NCBI RefSeq assembly: GCF_962719845.1
Contig: NZ_CAUIYF010000010.1
Location: 10,137-74,136 of the forward strand
Direction: 5' to 3'
From: Neisseria uirgultaei
GTDB lineage: Bacteria > Pseudomonadota > Gammaproteobacteria > Burkholderiales > Neisseriaceae
Length of the DNA stretch: 64,000 bases
Every line of letters starts with the position of its first letter. Positions within the stretch are counted from its first letter, which is position 1. Shown here piece by piece: positions 1 to 8,849 of the stretch. The notes beneath the pieces are model-generated. The model had not been told where the DNA came from. It saw nothing but the letters and a program-made list of their open reading frames with translations, and did not search any database. The position numbers and the translations under genes were made by a program.

Positions 1-392
1 AGGGCTTCAAAGTCGGCTCCCGCATGGATTGCCCCCGTAAAACTGTGGACGACATAATTCAATACCCATCCGCCGACCACGCTGTAAAACGACAGCAAAA
101 TAAAGCAGGCGGCAACGCCCATGCGCCCGACCCAAAGCCATTGCGTGCCCGGACGCAGAACCCTGAAGGAATCGACGGCATTTTTACCGCCCGTGCGCCC
201 GATATAAAATTCGGCAAGCTGGACAGGCAGGGCGACCAAGATAGTAAATATCAAAAACAGCAGGAAAAACACCGCGCCGCCGTTGGTGCCTGCCGTATAA
301 GGAAATTTCCAAATCGCGCCCAAACCGATGGCCGAACCTGCCGCAGCAAGGACGAAACCGATTTTGGACGACCAAGAAGTATGGTTACTCAT
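1..392 (-). CDS. Sodium-dependent transporter of the NSS (SLC6/SNF) family, N-terminal part
   Basis: This is the first 130 codons of a gene that runs off the left edge of the window. The frame starts at ATG 392-390 and contains the NSS family hallmark around residues 18-46 (GSAIGLGAIWKFPY followed by TNGGA), which forms the unwound helix 1 Na+/substrate site. Three hydrophobic helices are visible (about residues 10-30, 40-63 and 88-116). Bacterial members couple Na+ gradients to amino-acid uptake at the inner membrane; the substrate cannot be told from this part. There is no strong Shine-Dalgarno sequence before the start. The gene points away from the glycosyltransferase and is separated from it by repeats. 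Confidence 0.9.
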   Translation of the reverse strand, partial: MSNHTSWSSKIGFVLAAAGSAIGLGAIWKFPYTAGTNGGAVFFLLFLIFTILVALPVQLAEFYIGRTGGKNAVDSFRVLRPGTQWLWVGRMGVAACFILLSFYSVVGGWVLNYVVHSFTGAIHAGADFEA

Positions 393-936
393 AAAATTTA
401 TTAAGAAATGTGAAGGTAGTGCATTGTAACAAAGCACTTGACGCGGCGGCACAAGCCGGGGAAGACGCTGCAAAACTTTGCCAATAGGCTGCGTAATATC
501 GGGGGATATTGGGATTTTCTTATTTTGAGGGATGGATTCGGGGTGTTTCTTTCCAATGAACGAATATAATTTGGCGGTTTGTTGCATCAAAGGATTTCAG
601 ACGGTATAGGCCGTCTGAAGTTTTTATTGTGGATTAAATAGAGAATACGCATATCGTCATTTTCGCGAGAGTGGGAATACGGAATTTTAACGCTACGGTG
701 ATTTATCCGAAACAACGACCGTCTTTTCGCCGTCATTCCCACGCAAGTGGGAATCTGGTAACGAAAAATCATAGGAAGTTATCCGAAACACAAAAACTGA
801 AACCGAACGGACTGGATTCCCGCTTTCGCGGGAATGACGAGATTAAAGTTTTAAAATAACCGAAATTCAAAAAACTGGATTCCTGCCTGCTCAGGAGTGA
901 TGGCAGAAATAAGGATATAGGTGCTTTTATTTGAAT
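393..936. repeat. Intergenic stretch with inverted DUS and a dRS3/NIME repeat array
   Basis: This 544-base gap has no convincing gene. It carries an inverted pair of DUS 10-mers at 597-620. Four dRS3-type 20-mers of the form ATTCCC-N8-GGGAAT follow: 659-678 and 879-898 are degenerate, while 735-754 and 816-835 match the consensus. The 50-70 base units between them are RS-like, so 655-905 reads as a neisserial intergenic mosaic element. The short open frames here simply follow the repeats. dRS3 is known as an integration target for filamentous Nf-type prophages and as a substrate for recombination between intergenic regions. Confidence 0.8.
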
Positions 937-2490
937 TTATGGTAAGAAACGGTCCAAACCGTCTTTGCAGCGGATTTTTTGTTCGGACAGCGTGGCTTTG
1001 AGCAGCGCGTCGTTTTGCGGTAAGGCATTGCGTTCGGCTTCATTGTGCCAAAGATGGTAGGCAATGCCGGCAAATTTAAGGTTGTGGCGTTTTATGCCGT
1101 TATGGAAGAGGCGGGCGACGAACTCGCTGTCTTCGCGTCCCCAGCCGACAAAGCGGTTGTCGAAGCCGTTTACAGCCAGAGTATCGCTGCGGAAAAAGCC
1201 CATATTGCAGGTTTTGATGCCTTTGTATTTGCGGCTGCTTTGTCTGCCGATCAGGGCGGACAGGCTGCGGCAGCGCAGGGCGGACAGGCGTTTTTCTATG
1301 CCTTGGCTGAACACGGACAAATCGGGCAATTCGCCGGAATCTAAAATTTCTTGGGTGCGCCCTTGGGTCAGGATGACGCGCGAACCCTGTATCAGCCTGC
1401 CTTTACGTGCGAGCTTGAGGTGGTCGGCGACGAAGGACGGGTCGAGTATCATGTCGCCGTCGATAAGGATGATGTAGTCGCTTTTTGCCTGCGCCAGCGC
1501 GCGGTTGCGCGATTCGGCGGCGCGGAAGCCGTCGTCCGGCCGCCAAGAATGTTTGACGGGGATGTCGGTGTGGCTGCGGATGAACTCGACAACTTCGGCG
1601 GTGTCTTGGCGCGAACCGTCGTCGGCGACGATGATTTCGTCTGGCAGGCGGGTTTGCGCGAGCGCGGATTTCAAAACCAGCTCCAGCGCGTCGGGGCGGT
1701 TGTAGGTGGTTACAATTAGGGCGACACTGATGTTGCGGTTGCGCTCGTAAAGTTTGACATATTTGTAGTACGAACCTTGCGCATTGGCGATGGAAATGGT
1801 CAAGCCGTCCGCGCCGTAGGCGAAGCCGCGTTTGAGCAGGTAGTTTTTGACAAACGATACGCTGCCGTGCAAGAGGGCTTTGAAGGGCGAGCTGTTTTTT
1901 TTGTAGCGGTTTTCCTCGGCGTAGAGCGAGCTGTATTGCTGCATTTTCTGAATCAGTCCTTCGGCGTTTTCGAAGGAATAGTGTTTCAGACGGCCTTCGA
2001 GCAGACGGACGTTTGCATCGGGCGGCAAAATCAGCGATTCATGCACCTGACGGTCGGAAAAACGGGTAAACCGACGGTGGTAAAGGCGCGGGATAATGTC
2101 GGGATACCAGCCGCAGGCTTTGATCAGGCGGCCGTTGTAGTGGTTCAGGCGCGAGAGGGAGAAGATGTTTTGTTCTTTGTTTCCCGCCACGGCTTTGCGG
2201 ATGGCGGCAATCAGTTCTCTATCTGCCACTTCGTCGCTGTCTATGCTGAATATCCAATCATTTCGCGCAAGTTTTGCGGCAAGGTTTTTCATCGGGCCGA
2301 AGCCGATGAAGTTATGTTTGTGATAACTGATGTTGGTGAAGCGTTCGGCGATTTCAAAGGTGCGGTCGGTCGAGCCGTTGTCGAGCAGCAAAACTTCATC
2401 GAAGTCTTGAAGCGCGGTCAATACTTCGTGCAGATAGCGTTCCGAGTTTTTGACCAATATAGCCGCTGTGGCGGGAATTTTCGGGTTCAT
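937..2490 (-). CDS. Two-domain GT2 glycosyltransferase: LgtF/WaaE-like domain fused to a second GT2 domain
   Basis: The 517-residue protein has two glycosyltransferase family 2 folds in tandem. Domain 1 (about residues 1-253) has the LgtF/WaaE/KdtX pattern: LDNGSTD at 36-42, the DSD metal site at 84-86 and a GWYPD...RLY segment at 127-137. That family adds a beta-glucose or similar sugar to inner-core heptose of LPS/LOS. Domain 2 (about 254-517) has TTYNRP, DDGS, the DGD site at 344-346 and the GWGREDSEF motif near 449, as in galactosyl/N-acetylgalactosaminyl transferases. ATG 2490 was chosen because any longer frame runs back through the tRNA gene. It probably makes LOS or a surface glycan; the exact sugars are not known. 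Confidence 0.8.
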   Translation of the reverse strand: MNPKIPATAAILVKNSERYLHEVLTALQDFDEVLLLDNGSTDRTFEIAERFTNISYHKHNFIGFGPMKNLAAKLARNDWIFSIDSDEVADRELIAAIRKAVAGNKEQNIFSLSRLNHYNGRLIKACGWYPDIIPRLYHRRFTRFSDRQVHESLILPPDANVRLLEGRLKHYSFENAEGLIQKMQQYSSLYAEENRYKKNSSPFKALLHGSVSFVKNYLLKRGFAYGADGLTISIANAQGSYYKYVKLYERNRNISVALIVTTYNRPDALELVLKSALAQTRLPDEIIVADDGSRQDTAEVVEFIRSHTDIPVKHSWRPDDGFRAAESRNRALAQAKSDYIILIDGDMILDPSFVADHLKLARKGRLIQGSRVILTQGRTQEILDSGELPDLSVFSQGIEKRLSALRCRSLSALIGRQSSRKYKGIKTCNMGFFRSDTLAVNGFDNRFVGWGREDSEFVARLFHNGIKRHNLKFAGIAYHLWHNEAERNALPQNDALLKATLSEQKIRCKDGLDRFLP

Positions 2491-2603
2491 AATGAGGTCG
2501 TCCGACAAAAGGTAGATGCAGGGAAAAACCGTGTTGCCTGTCCGGTCTAAATGTGCCGCCATAAATGGCAAAAAAGCCCAAACATACGTCCGGGCTTGGG
2601 AAT

Positions 2604-2679
<76 letters not shown>

Positions 2680-2732
2680 GTCAAGAGTAGGCGCGTATTG
2701 TATAGCATAGCGGTGGGATTGACAAACTTATT

Positions 2733-3935
2733 TCATCCGATGATTAAGACACAGTTGCTTCCTCCGAAGGCAAATGACGAGCTGGCGGCAATGCGTTTTT
2801 CGGTTTCCCAGCGGCTGCCGCTGCCGGTCAGGTTGATGGCGGGCAGGTCGGGGTCGTTCTGCCCGTCCCAAAGCTGGGGCGGAAGTTTTCCTTCGGGATT
2901 GCTTTGCCGGTCGGCAATGCCCCACGCGAACGCGGCTTCGATTGCGCCCGCCGCGCCTAAAGTATGCCCGGTTTGCGGCTTGGTGGACGTGCAGGGCGTA
3001 TTGTTGCCGAAAACTGCTGCAACGGCGCGGCTTTCCATACTGTCGTTGTGGTGCGTCCCGGTGCCGTGCAGGTTAATCCAGCCGATGTCTTCGGGCGCAA
3101 GGCCTGCGTGTTGCAATGCCGTCTGAAAGGCAAGGATTGCGCCTTGAGCATCGGGGCGGGGTGTGGAAATATGGTAGGCATCGCTGCTTGCGCCGTAACC
3201 CAGAAGCCGCATACCGCCGGAAAAATCCGCATCGCGCGTCATGATGAATACGGCTGCGCCTTCGCCGATATTGATGCCGTCGCGGTTGGCGGAGAAAGGG
3301 TTGGCAATGTTTGGGGACAAGACTTCCAATGAGGCGAATCCGTTGACAGTCAGCGGCGAGAGTGTGTCCGCGCCGCCGCAGATGACGGCATCGCACATAC
3401 CGGCGCGAAGCAGGCGGGCGGCACTGATTAATGCGCGCGCGCCGGAGGTGCAGGCGGTAGAAACGACGTAACGCAGGCCGTTCAGCCCGTAAGCGTCGGC
3501 AATGAAATCGGCGGGCGCGTTCATAAGGTGTTGGCATTGGTTGAACGTGAGGCCTTGCCAGGCTTTTCCCTGCACTGCCTGTCGGAACATCGGGATGTTT
3601 TCGTCCGCGCCGCCGGTGGATGTGCCGATGACGACGGCAATCCGGTTTGCGCCGTACCGCCGTATGGCGGCATCGATTTGCGGTTCGATTTGTCCGAGCG
3701 TGTGCCAAAGCAGCCGGTTGGTGCGGCTGCGGCAGTGTGCGGGCGTGCCGTCTGAAAAGGGGCGCAGGGTTTCTTTTACCATACCGAAGGCAAGGTTTTT
3801 GCCGTCAACCCAGTCGGATGAAAATGTCAGTGCCGGTTTGGAAGAAGGGGACAGCAGGGCATTGATGTGGGTGTGCAGTTCGCTACCCAACGCGCTGGTG
3901 AGTGCAGGGCTTCCGAGGTAAACAGGTATGTTCAT
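2733..3935 (-). CDS. apeO: Beta-ketoacyl-ACP synthase of the aryl-polyene cluster (ApeO-like)
   Basis: This 400-residue thiolase-fold ketosynthase keeps the full Cys-His-His triad: C162 in STACTSGA, H290 in NLHGTGTHHND and H324 in KPQTGHTLGAAGA. It should therefore catalyse decarboxylative condensation of malonyl-ACP. In the Xenorhabdus aryl-polyene system ApeO pairs with the half-size ApeC as a ketosynthase / chain-length-factor heterodimer. The gene is the last of the left operon, and its ATG overlaps the TGA of the upstream lipoprotein gene in an ATGA junction. A DUS read in frame gives the FSDG stretch near residue 60. Assignment to ApeO rather than ApeR rests on operon position next to the exporter and DUF3261 genes. 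Confidence 0.85.
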   Translation of the reverse strand: MNIPVYLGSPALTSALGSELHTHINALLSPSSKPALTFSSDWVDGKNLAFGMVKETLRPFSDGTPAHCRSRTNRLLWHTLGQIEPQIDAAIRRYGANRIAVVIGTSTGGADENIPMFRQAVQGKAWQGLTFNQCQHLMNAPADFIADAYGLNGLRYVVSTACTSGARALISAARLLRAGMCDAVICGGADTLSPLTVNGFASLEVLSPNIANPFSANRDGINIGEGAAVFIMTRDADFSGGMRLLGYGASSDAYHISTPRPDAQGAILAFQTALQHAGLAPEDIGWINLHGTGTHHNDSMESRAVAAVFGNNTPCTSTKPQTGHTLGAAGAIEAAFAWGIADRQSNPEGKLPPQLWDGQNDPDLPAINLTGSGSRWETEKRIAASSSFAFGGSNCVLIIG

Positions 3936-4456
3936 AATGGTTCAATCGGTGCAACCGACCAGCTGGTTTGGTCGGGTAGGGTAATCAGGAACTGTCCGCC
4001 AATATGGTTGACGCACCATATGTCCCGATTGCGGTAGCGGAACAATGTTCCTGCTTTGCAGAAGGACGCGCCGCCGCCTGCCTGTTTGAGGTCGGGATAG
4101 GGGGGCGCGGCATTCTCGACAGTTATCAGCGGGAGCAGTGCGGCAAACAGGCGGCGGGACGGCATATTGGGCATCACGAATCCGTCGTTTTTCCAGCCGC
4201 TGCTGCTGATGGTCTGGCGTGAAACCGGTGCGCCCAATATGTCGGTTTGTACAAACCGGATGCCGTCTTCAAGCTGTTCGGCCGCCAGTATGCCGGTTTG
4301 TACCGGTTCTTGCCCCTTATTGTAGCGTTCCCATTTGAACCATTGTGCGTCTTGGGTAAGGCGCGGTTGGGTTTGGGGCAGGGGCAGGGCATATGGGGCG
4401 CAGGCGGCGAGCAGTTTTGCGGTCAATATGGCAAGCAGGGTCGTGGTCGAGCGCAT
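3932..4456 (-). CDS. apeN: DUF3261-type lipoprotein of the aryl-polyene export module (ApeN-like)
   Basis: The 174-residue product begins with a type II signal peptide ending in the lipobox LLAAC (C19), so it is a lipoprotein. The mature part is a compact beta-rich domain with the FKWERY / GGQFLITLPD pattern of the small DUF3261 family that recurs in aryl-polyene clusters between the MMPL exporter and a ketosynthase. An AAGGAA Shine-Dalgarno sequence precedes ATG 4456. The gene starts 9 bases after the exporter gene stops and overlaps apeO by ATGA. Its biochemical role is unknown; it probably helps move the finished aryl-polyene lipid across the periplasm or into the outer membrane. Confidence 0.75.
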   Translation of the reverse strand: MRSTTTLLAILTAKLLAACAPYALPLPQTQPRLTQDAQWFKWERYNKGQEPVQTGILAAEQLEDGIRFVQTDILGAPVSRQTISSSGWKNDGFVMPNMPSRRLFAALLPLITVENAAPPYPDLKQAGGGASFCKAGTLFRYRNRDIWCVNHIGGQFLITLPDQTSWSVAPIEPL

Positions 4457-4465
4457 AAGTTCCTT

Positions 4466-6811
4466 TCAAAAATGCCGTCTGAAGCAGAAACGGCGGCAGG
4501 GCGGCTGACGGTTGGGATGCTGCGTATCGGGGACGGAGTACATCAGCCGTGCCGCCAGCCACAGGTTCAATATGACCCCGATGCCGACGGTCATGCCGAA
4601 TGCGGCGACGGCCGGTGTGCCGCTGAAGGCAAGCAGGACGAAGGAGATGCCGGTCGTGAGCGCGGCAAGCAGCATACCGCCCAGCCGCGCATCGGTGCTG
4701 TGTCCGGCATTGAGCGCGTAAACGGCATAATCGATGCCGATGGCGGAAACCAGCAGCAATCCGAACATGGCAAACAGGCTGACGGGAATGCCCAGCCAAC
4801 CCAATACGGCAACAGTGCCGATGGCGGCAGCGACGGGTACGGCGAGGATTTTCCCGCCCTGCCGTGCGCCAAACAGCCGCCACAGCAGTAGCCATGCCAG
4901 CAGGTAAGACGACAATTTCAGCCAAGCCGCCTGATTGCGCGTATGGCGGAACAGTTCGTTGAGCCTGCCGCGTTTGTCCGCCCATTTGATTCCCGGGACG
5001 GTTTCCGCCGTTTTGCGGACGGTTTCCGGATCGGTCATACCGTTCAGGCGGATAACGGAGGCATAACGGTGCGGTTCGACTTCGCCGAGATACAGGGGTT
5101 TCCAAGCCTGCGCCAGAGGCAGGGCGAGGCCGTCTGAAAGCGTGAGGGCAGGCGTGCCGGCCGCTTGCAGCAGGGCGGATTTCAGCGTGTCTTCGGGAAT
5201 GCCCAGTTCGTGCAGGGTGCGGTAGTTGCCGGGTTTGTCTGCAATCACGCGCAAATGTTGTTTCAGGCGGTTTTGTTCGGCGGCCGGCAGGATGAATTGA
5301 TCCAGCGATTGGATGCCTTTCAGTTTGCCTTGTCGAATCAGGGGGGCGAGGGTGCGGCGCAGTTCGGCATTTTTCAACAGCAGCGCGTCTTCGCTTGCGG
5401 CTTCGGCAACCAAATATTGACCGCTGAAATCGGTTCCGCCCAATGTGCCGATTTTTTGTATTTGCGACAACAGTCCGGACGGCATATTCACCCATTGGCG
5501 GATGTCGTCATGCCAGTTGCTGCGCCACAGTCCGACGGTGGCGAAAACCATCAGGAAAACTGTTGCGGGATAACGGAAGGATGAGGGAAGCCGTTTCTTG
5601 ATATGTTTGCCCAGTATGGCACTCAAGGCGGCAAAAGGTACGGGTTTTGCCTGATAACGGGCAAACAGGGGCGGCAGCCAGCAGATGGTCGCGCCGAATG
5701 CGCCCAGCAGCGAAAAGCCGGAGAAAACGGCAGTTTGCTGTAAAACCGGCAAAGGTGTGAACCAGAGCAGCGCGTATCCCGAAACGGTAATCAGTAGGCT
5801 GACGGCAAAGGTGGGCAATACCTGTTTCATCGCCGGTTTCGCCTGCCATGATGAGAATACAGACGGGGTCAGCCAGTGCAGCGGGAAATCGACCAGCATC
5901 CCGATCAGGCTCGTACCGATAACCAGCGTCAGGGCGTGAATATGCCCGAATACCGCCAGCGTCGCCGCCAAACCTGCCAGCATTCCCGCCGCAGGCGGCA
6001 GCAGCAGCCAGAAAGTGCGCGCGCTGCGGAAAACCCACAAGATGAGGGCGACGGTCAGGACGGTGCCGGCAAAACCCATTATCCGGCTTTCTTTTTCTGC
6101 ATCGGCTTTGGCGGCTGCTGCAAAAAGTGCGCCGCCCCCGGTCAGGATTTCGGCGTGCCTGCCGGATGCCAATGTCTGTGTTTTTTGGAGCAGGTTTGCC
6201 AAAGCATCTTGAGGCAGGGCGTTATCGGGCAGCTTGGCGCGTATCCACACCCAGGTTTTTCCGTTGTCTTCGTTGAACAGCATACCGTTTTCGGGGTGCC
6301 ATTGCAGACGGGTTTGGGGATTGATTTTGCCGGCAACGAAACGTCCGAAACCCAGCCAGTCCTCATCTAAGGGCAGGGGAGATACGGCAAATGGGTTGGC
6401 GGCATCTTCGGCGCGTTGGCGGAAATAGTCGGCAGGTTTTTCGGTCAGCAAACGCCGTTGGGCTTCGGGCAGGACGGCCAAGCTGATTCTGCCGATGTCT
6501 TGGCGGATTTGTGCAAGGTCGGGGCTGATTTGGCTGTTTACTTCGGAAAATATCCCGCTTTGCCGCCATAAGGCGGCAATTTCCGATGCCGTTTGAAATG
6601 CGGTTTCGGGCTGGGGGCTGCCGGCCAGCAGGATGATTTGACTGTTGATTTGTGCGTCGCCGGCGCGTTCGGCCGCCTGCAAAACGGTATCTTGGCTGCT
6701 TTGGGGCAGTAGTTCGGTCAGGTCGGTCTGCAGCCAGGCGCGCGTTGTCATGCTGTAACAGACAAAGACGGCAAGTGCAGACATCAACAGGGTGTAAATC
6801 AGGCGGATCAT
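4466..6811 (-). CDS. apeM: MMPL/RND-family exporter of the aryl-polyene cluster (ApeM-like)
   Basis: This 781-residue inner-membrane protein has the duplicated RND layout: one N-terminal helix, a large periplasmic loop (to about residue 230), a helix bundle (about 240-395), then a second helix, second loop and second bundle (about 635-770). The MMPL families export lipids and polyketides, and COG4258 members occur in aryl-polyene clusters. ATG 6811 is preferred; a TTG 36 bases upstream would overlap the LolA-like gene. It lies within the left operon between the LolA-like protein and the lipoprotein. It is likely to extract the aryl-polyene lipid from the inner membrane. Confidence 0.85.
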   Translation of the reverse strand: MIRLIYTLLMSALAVFVCYSMTTRAWLQTDLTELLPQSSQDTVLQAAERAGDAQINSQIILLAGSPQPETAFQTASEIAALWRQSGIFSEVNSQISPDLAQIRQDIGRISLAVLPEAQRRLLTEKPADYFRQRAEDAANPFAVSPLPLDEDWLGFGRFVAGKINPQTRLQWHPENGMLFNEDNGKTWVWIRAKLPDNALPQDALANLLQKTQTLASGRHAEILTGGGALFAAAAKADAEKESRIMGFAGTVLTVALILWVFRSARTFWLLLPPAAGMLAGLAATLAVFGHIHALTLVIGTSLIGMLVDFPLHWLTPSVFSSWQAKPAMKQVLPTFAVSLLITVSGYALLWFTPLPVLQQTAVFSGFSLLGAFGATICWLPPLFARYQAKPVPFAALSAILGKHIKKRLPSSFRYPATVFLMVFATVGLWRSNWHDDIRQWVNMPSGLLSQIQKIGTLGGTDFSGQYLVAEAASEDALLLKNAELRRTLAPLIRQGKLKGIQSLDQFILPAAEQNRLKQHLRVIADKPGNYRTLHELGIPEDTLKSALLQAAGTPALTLSDGLALPLAQAWKPLYLGEVEPHRYASVIRLNGMTDPETVRKTAETVPGIKWADKRGRLNELFRHTRNQAAWLKLSSYLLAWLLLWRLFGARQGGKILAVPVAAAIGTVAVLGWLGIPVSLFAMFGLLLVSAIGIDYAVYALNAGHSTDARLGGMLLAALTTGISFVLLAFSGTPAVAAFGMTVGIGVILNLWLAARLMYSVPDTQHPNRQPPCRRFCFRRHF

Positions 6812-6827
6812 GGCGGTTCGGACGGTG

Positions 6828-7421
6828 TCAGAGTGATTGTTTGGCAAATTCGTCCAGAGGGTTGCCGACGGTTATGCCGTTAAACTGCATATCGGTTTTG
6901 TCCCCTTGTTTTTCATGCAGTTCGATACGGCGTACGACGTTGTCCCCGCTGATGTCGATATGGTTGAAGATTTGTTTCATCACCAGTGTTTTCGGTGTGA
7001 GTTGCAGCGTCCATTTTTGCGCCGACCCTTCGAGTTTCAGGTCAAACTGTTTTTCCAGTCCTTGCGTATCGCCGCCGATCAGGTCGAGAAAGAGTTTGAT
7101 TTGCCTGTTTTGTCCGGGCATTTTTCCGGTATCGGGCATTATCCAGCCTTTACCGTTCCATTGGCTGATGCCGTCTGAACGGACGCGGAGGACGGCGGCA
7201 AACGGTTTTTGCATCTGCCAGAGCAGACCGCGTTTGGGCATCAGTACGAATTTTCCGGTTGCAGCCATCGGTTTGGATAGGGATTTCAGATGGCGGTATT
7301 GGATAAAGCTGCCTTGGATGTTGTCGGGTTTTTGCAGTATCCGGGTCAGTTCGGCAGTGGAAAATGCCGAGGCGGAAAGGGAGGTTGCGGCAAGGAGTGC
7401 GGCAAGCAGGTATTTTTTCAT
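6828..7421 (-). CDS. apeL: LolA-like periplasmic carrier protein (ApeL-like)
   Basis: The 197-residue protein opens with a cleavable Sec signal peptide (MKKYLLAALLAATSLSASA). A LolA/outer-membrane lipoprotein carrier fold follows, with the GSFIQYRHLKSL and GKFVLMPKRGLLWQ segments typical of this family. Unlike housekeeping LolA it sits in the aryl-polyene operon immediately before the MMPL exporter, so its cargo is inferred to be the aryl-polyene lipid and not lipoproteins. A DUS read in frame encodes SDGI near residue 90. ATG 7421 gives a proper signal peptide; an upstream TTG would put extra polar residues in front of it. Confidence 0.8.
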   Translation of the reverse strand: MKKYLLAALLAATSLSASAFSTAELTRILQKPDNIQGSFIQYRHLKSLSKPMAATGKFVLMPKRGLLWQMQKPFAAVLRVRSDGISQWNGKGWIMPDTGKMPGQNRQIKLFLDLIGGDTQGLEKQFDLKLEGSAQKWTLQLTPKTLVMKQIFNHIDISGDNVVRRIELHEKQGDKTDMQFNGITVGNPLDEFAKQSL

Positions 7422-7479
7422 GGTTGTCTGTCGGTGTGGCAATAATGGGTAAAAATGCCGTCTGAAAGCGGACGGCGGT

Positions 7480-7920
7480 TTATGCGGCTTGAAAAGTCGG
7501 ATGACTCCGTATGGCTTCGAGCCAGCTTTCCGGCGTTTGGAACTGTGTTTCTCCGGTTTTTAGGGATACTGCCGCCTGCGTGGTCGATGCGCGGGTCAGT
7601 TTTTCGCCGGTTTGCTCATCGGACAAAGTGTAGTCGATACGCAGGCAAGTGTCGATTTCGACGATGGCCATATCGATGCGGATGGTTTGTCCGAACCGTG
7701 CGGGGCGTATGTATTTCAAGTCCATTTTGACGATGGGCCAGCCGAAGCCGCGCCTGCCCATTTCATCGTAGCCGTAGCCTATGCTTTCAAGGAAGGCGCA
7801 GCGTGCGACTTCGAGGTATTTGACGTAGTTGCCGTGCCAGACGATCTGCATCGGATCGACATCGAAAAACGGGACTCGGACGGTGTGGCTGTGGCGGCAG
7901 AAAATGTGTTTTTTGTTCAT
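7480..7920 (-). CDS. apeK: Hotdog acyl-CoA/ACP thioesterase (YbgC-like, ApeK-like)
   Basis: The 146-residue protein is a 4HBT hotdog thioesterase. The N-terminal signature runs from D20 to R40 (DVDPMQIVWHGNYVKYLEVA), with the catalytic Asp and the HxNY element. The enzyme should hydrolyse or edit acyl thioesters on the aryl-polyene ACPs or on CoA. Its ATG overlaps the TGA of the upstream acyltransferase gene (ATGA), so the two are translationally coupled. A longer in-frame extension to 8259 exists but lies wholly inside the acyltransferase gene and has no family similarity. Confidence 0.85.
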   Translation of the reverse strand: MNKKHIFCRHSHTVRVPFFDVDPMQIVWHGNYVKYLEVARCAFLESIGYGYDEMGRRGFGWPIVKMDLKYIRPARFGQTIRIDMAIVEIDTCLRIDYTLSDEQTGEKLTRASTTQAAVSLKTGETQFQTPESWLEAIRSHPTFQAA

Positions 7921-8849
7921 CGGGGATGGTGCTCCGTATGCCAAAAGTCGTAAAAATTGAACCATTGCAGCGGATTCAGACGGCATTCTTCTTCTAAAAT
8001 GCGGGCGAAATGTTGCGCGGATTTTTTGATTTTTTGCGTGCGTTCCGCCCGCGTCCAATCCGATGTGTCGGTCATAGGGCGAAGTTTCAGGCGGTAGCGT
8101 CCGTCTTGTTTGATGCAAAACAGCGCGTTGACCTTGGTTTTCAGCAGCGATGCCAGAATCCACGCACCTTGCGGTATTTCGGTACGGTGTTGCAAAAAAT
8201 CGACGGTTACGGTTTTTTCGCCCCGGACGGGAATGCGGTCGGCGGCGATTGCCAACCATTCCCCTGCTTCAATACGTCGGCTGAGCGTCATCATCAGCGA
8301 TGCGTCCAAGTCGCTTACCTGTATCAGTTGGATTTTGTCCGCCCCCGCCTGTTGCAGGGCTTCGTTGAACATTTGTGCGTGGCGGCTGTGTACGAGGACG
8401 TTGAGTTTGAAATTCCGGTGGTGGGAAACCAGTGCGCGGCAGATTTCCGTATTGCCCAGGTGCGAACAGGCAAAAATCTGCCCGCGCCCGTTTTGATACA
8501 TGGCGGCGGTCAGATTGTCGGGGTCTTCGATAATCAAGTCTTCGTAACGTATTTTGCGCTGCCATACGGCAAACCGGTCGCAAACGGCTTCGCCGAATGC
8601 CAAAAACTGCGCGAATATGCGGTTTTCAGACGGCATAGCGTCGGGAAAGGTATGCCGCAGGCGGTTTTGGTAGGTATGGAGGTTTTTCCGCGCCCGAGGC
8701 GAGGTCAGGTAGAAATACAGGACGACGAACCAAATACACGGTTTCATTAAAAAAGGGGGCAGATAACGGACAATCACCGCCGTCAGCTTGAGGAACAGAC
8801 GGTTGCCGCGTTCGTTTTGTTCCGCCCAGTGTCGGGACGCGCCGTTCAT
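7917..8849 (-). CDS. Lipid A acyltransferase-like (LpxL/HtrB family) protein of the aryl-polyene cluster, ApeJ C-terminal counterpart
   Basis: The 310-residue membrane-anchored protein has a hydrophobic segment at about residues 30-50. The LPLAT catalytic HX4E motif is at H130 (SHLGNTE), followed by a DRIPVRGEKTV region like that of HtrB/LpxL enzymes. In enterobacterial aryl-polyene clusters the equivalent domain (COG4261) is fused to a glycosyltransferase as ApeJ; here the two are separate genes joined by an ATGA overlap. It should acylate the lipid anchor or attach the polyene acyl chain at the inner membrane. A DUS encodes the MPSE tetrapeptide at residues 72-75. Confidence 0.8.
   Translation of the reverse strand: MNGASRHWAEQNERGNRLFLKLTAVIVRYLPPFLMKPCIWFVVLYFYLTSPRARKNLHTYQNRLRHTFPDAMPSENRIFAQFLAFGEAVCDRFAVWQRKIRYEDLIIEDPDNLTAAMYQNGRGQIFACSHLGNTEICRALVSHHRNFKLNVLVHSRHAQMFNEALQQAGADKIQLIQVSDLDASLMMTLSRRIEAGEWLAIAADRIPVRGEKTVTVDFLQHRTEIPQGAWILASLLKTKVNALFCIKQDGRYRLKLRPMTDTSDWTRAERTQKIKKSAQHFARILEEECRLNPLQWFNFYDFWHTEHHPR

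Noticed and set aside
7921..8259. Long N-terminal extension of the thioesterase frame
   Set aside because: It lies fully within the acyltransferase gene in another frame and is Arg/Pro-rich shadow sequence; ATG 7920 has the proper hotdog start.
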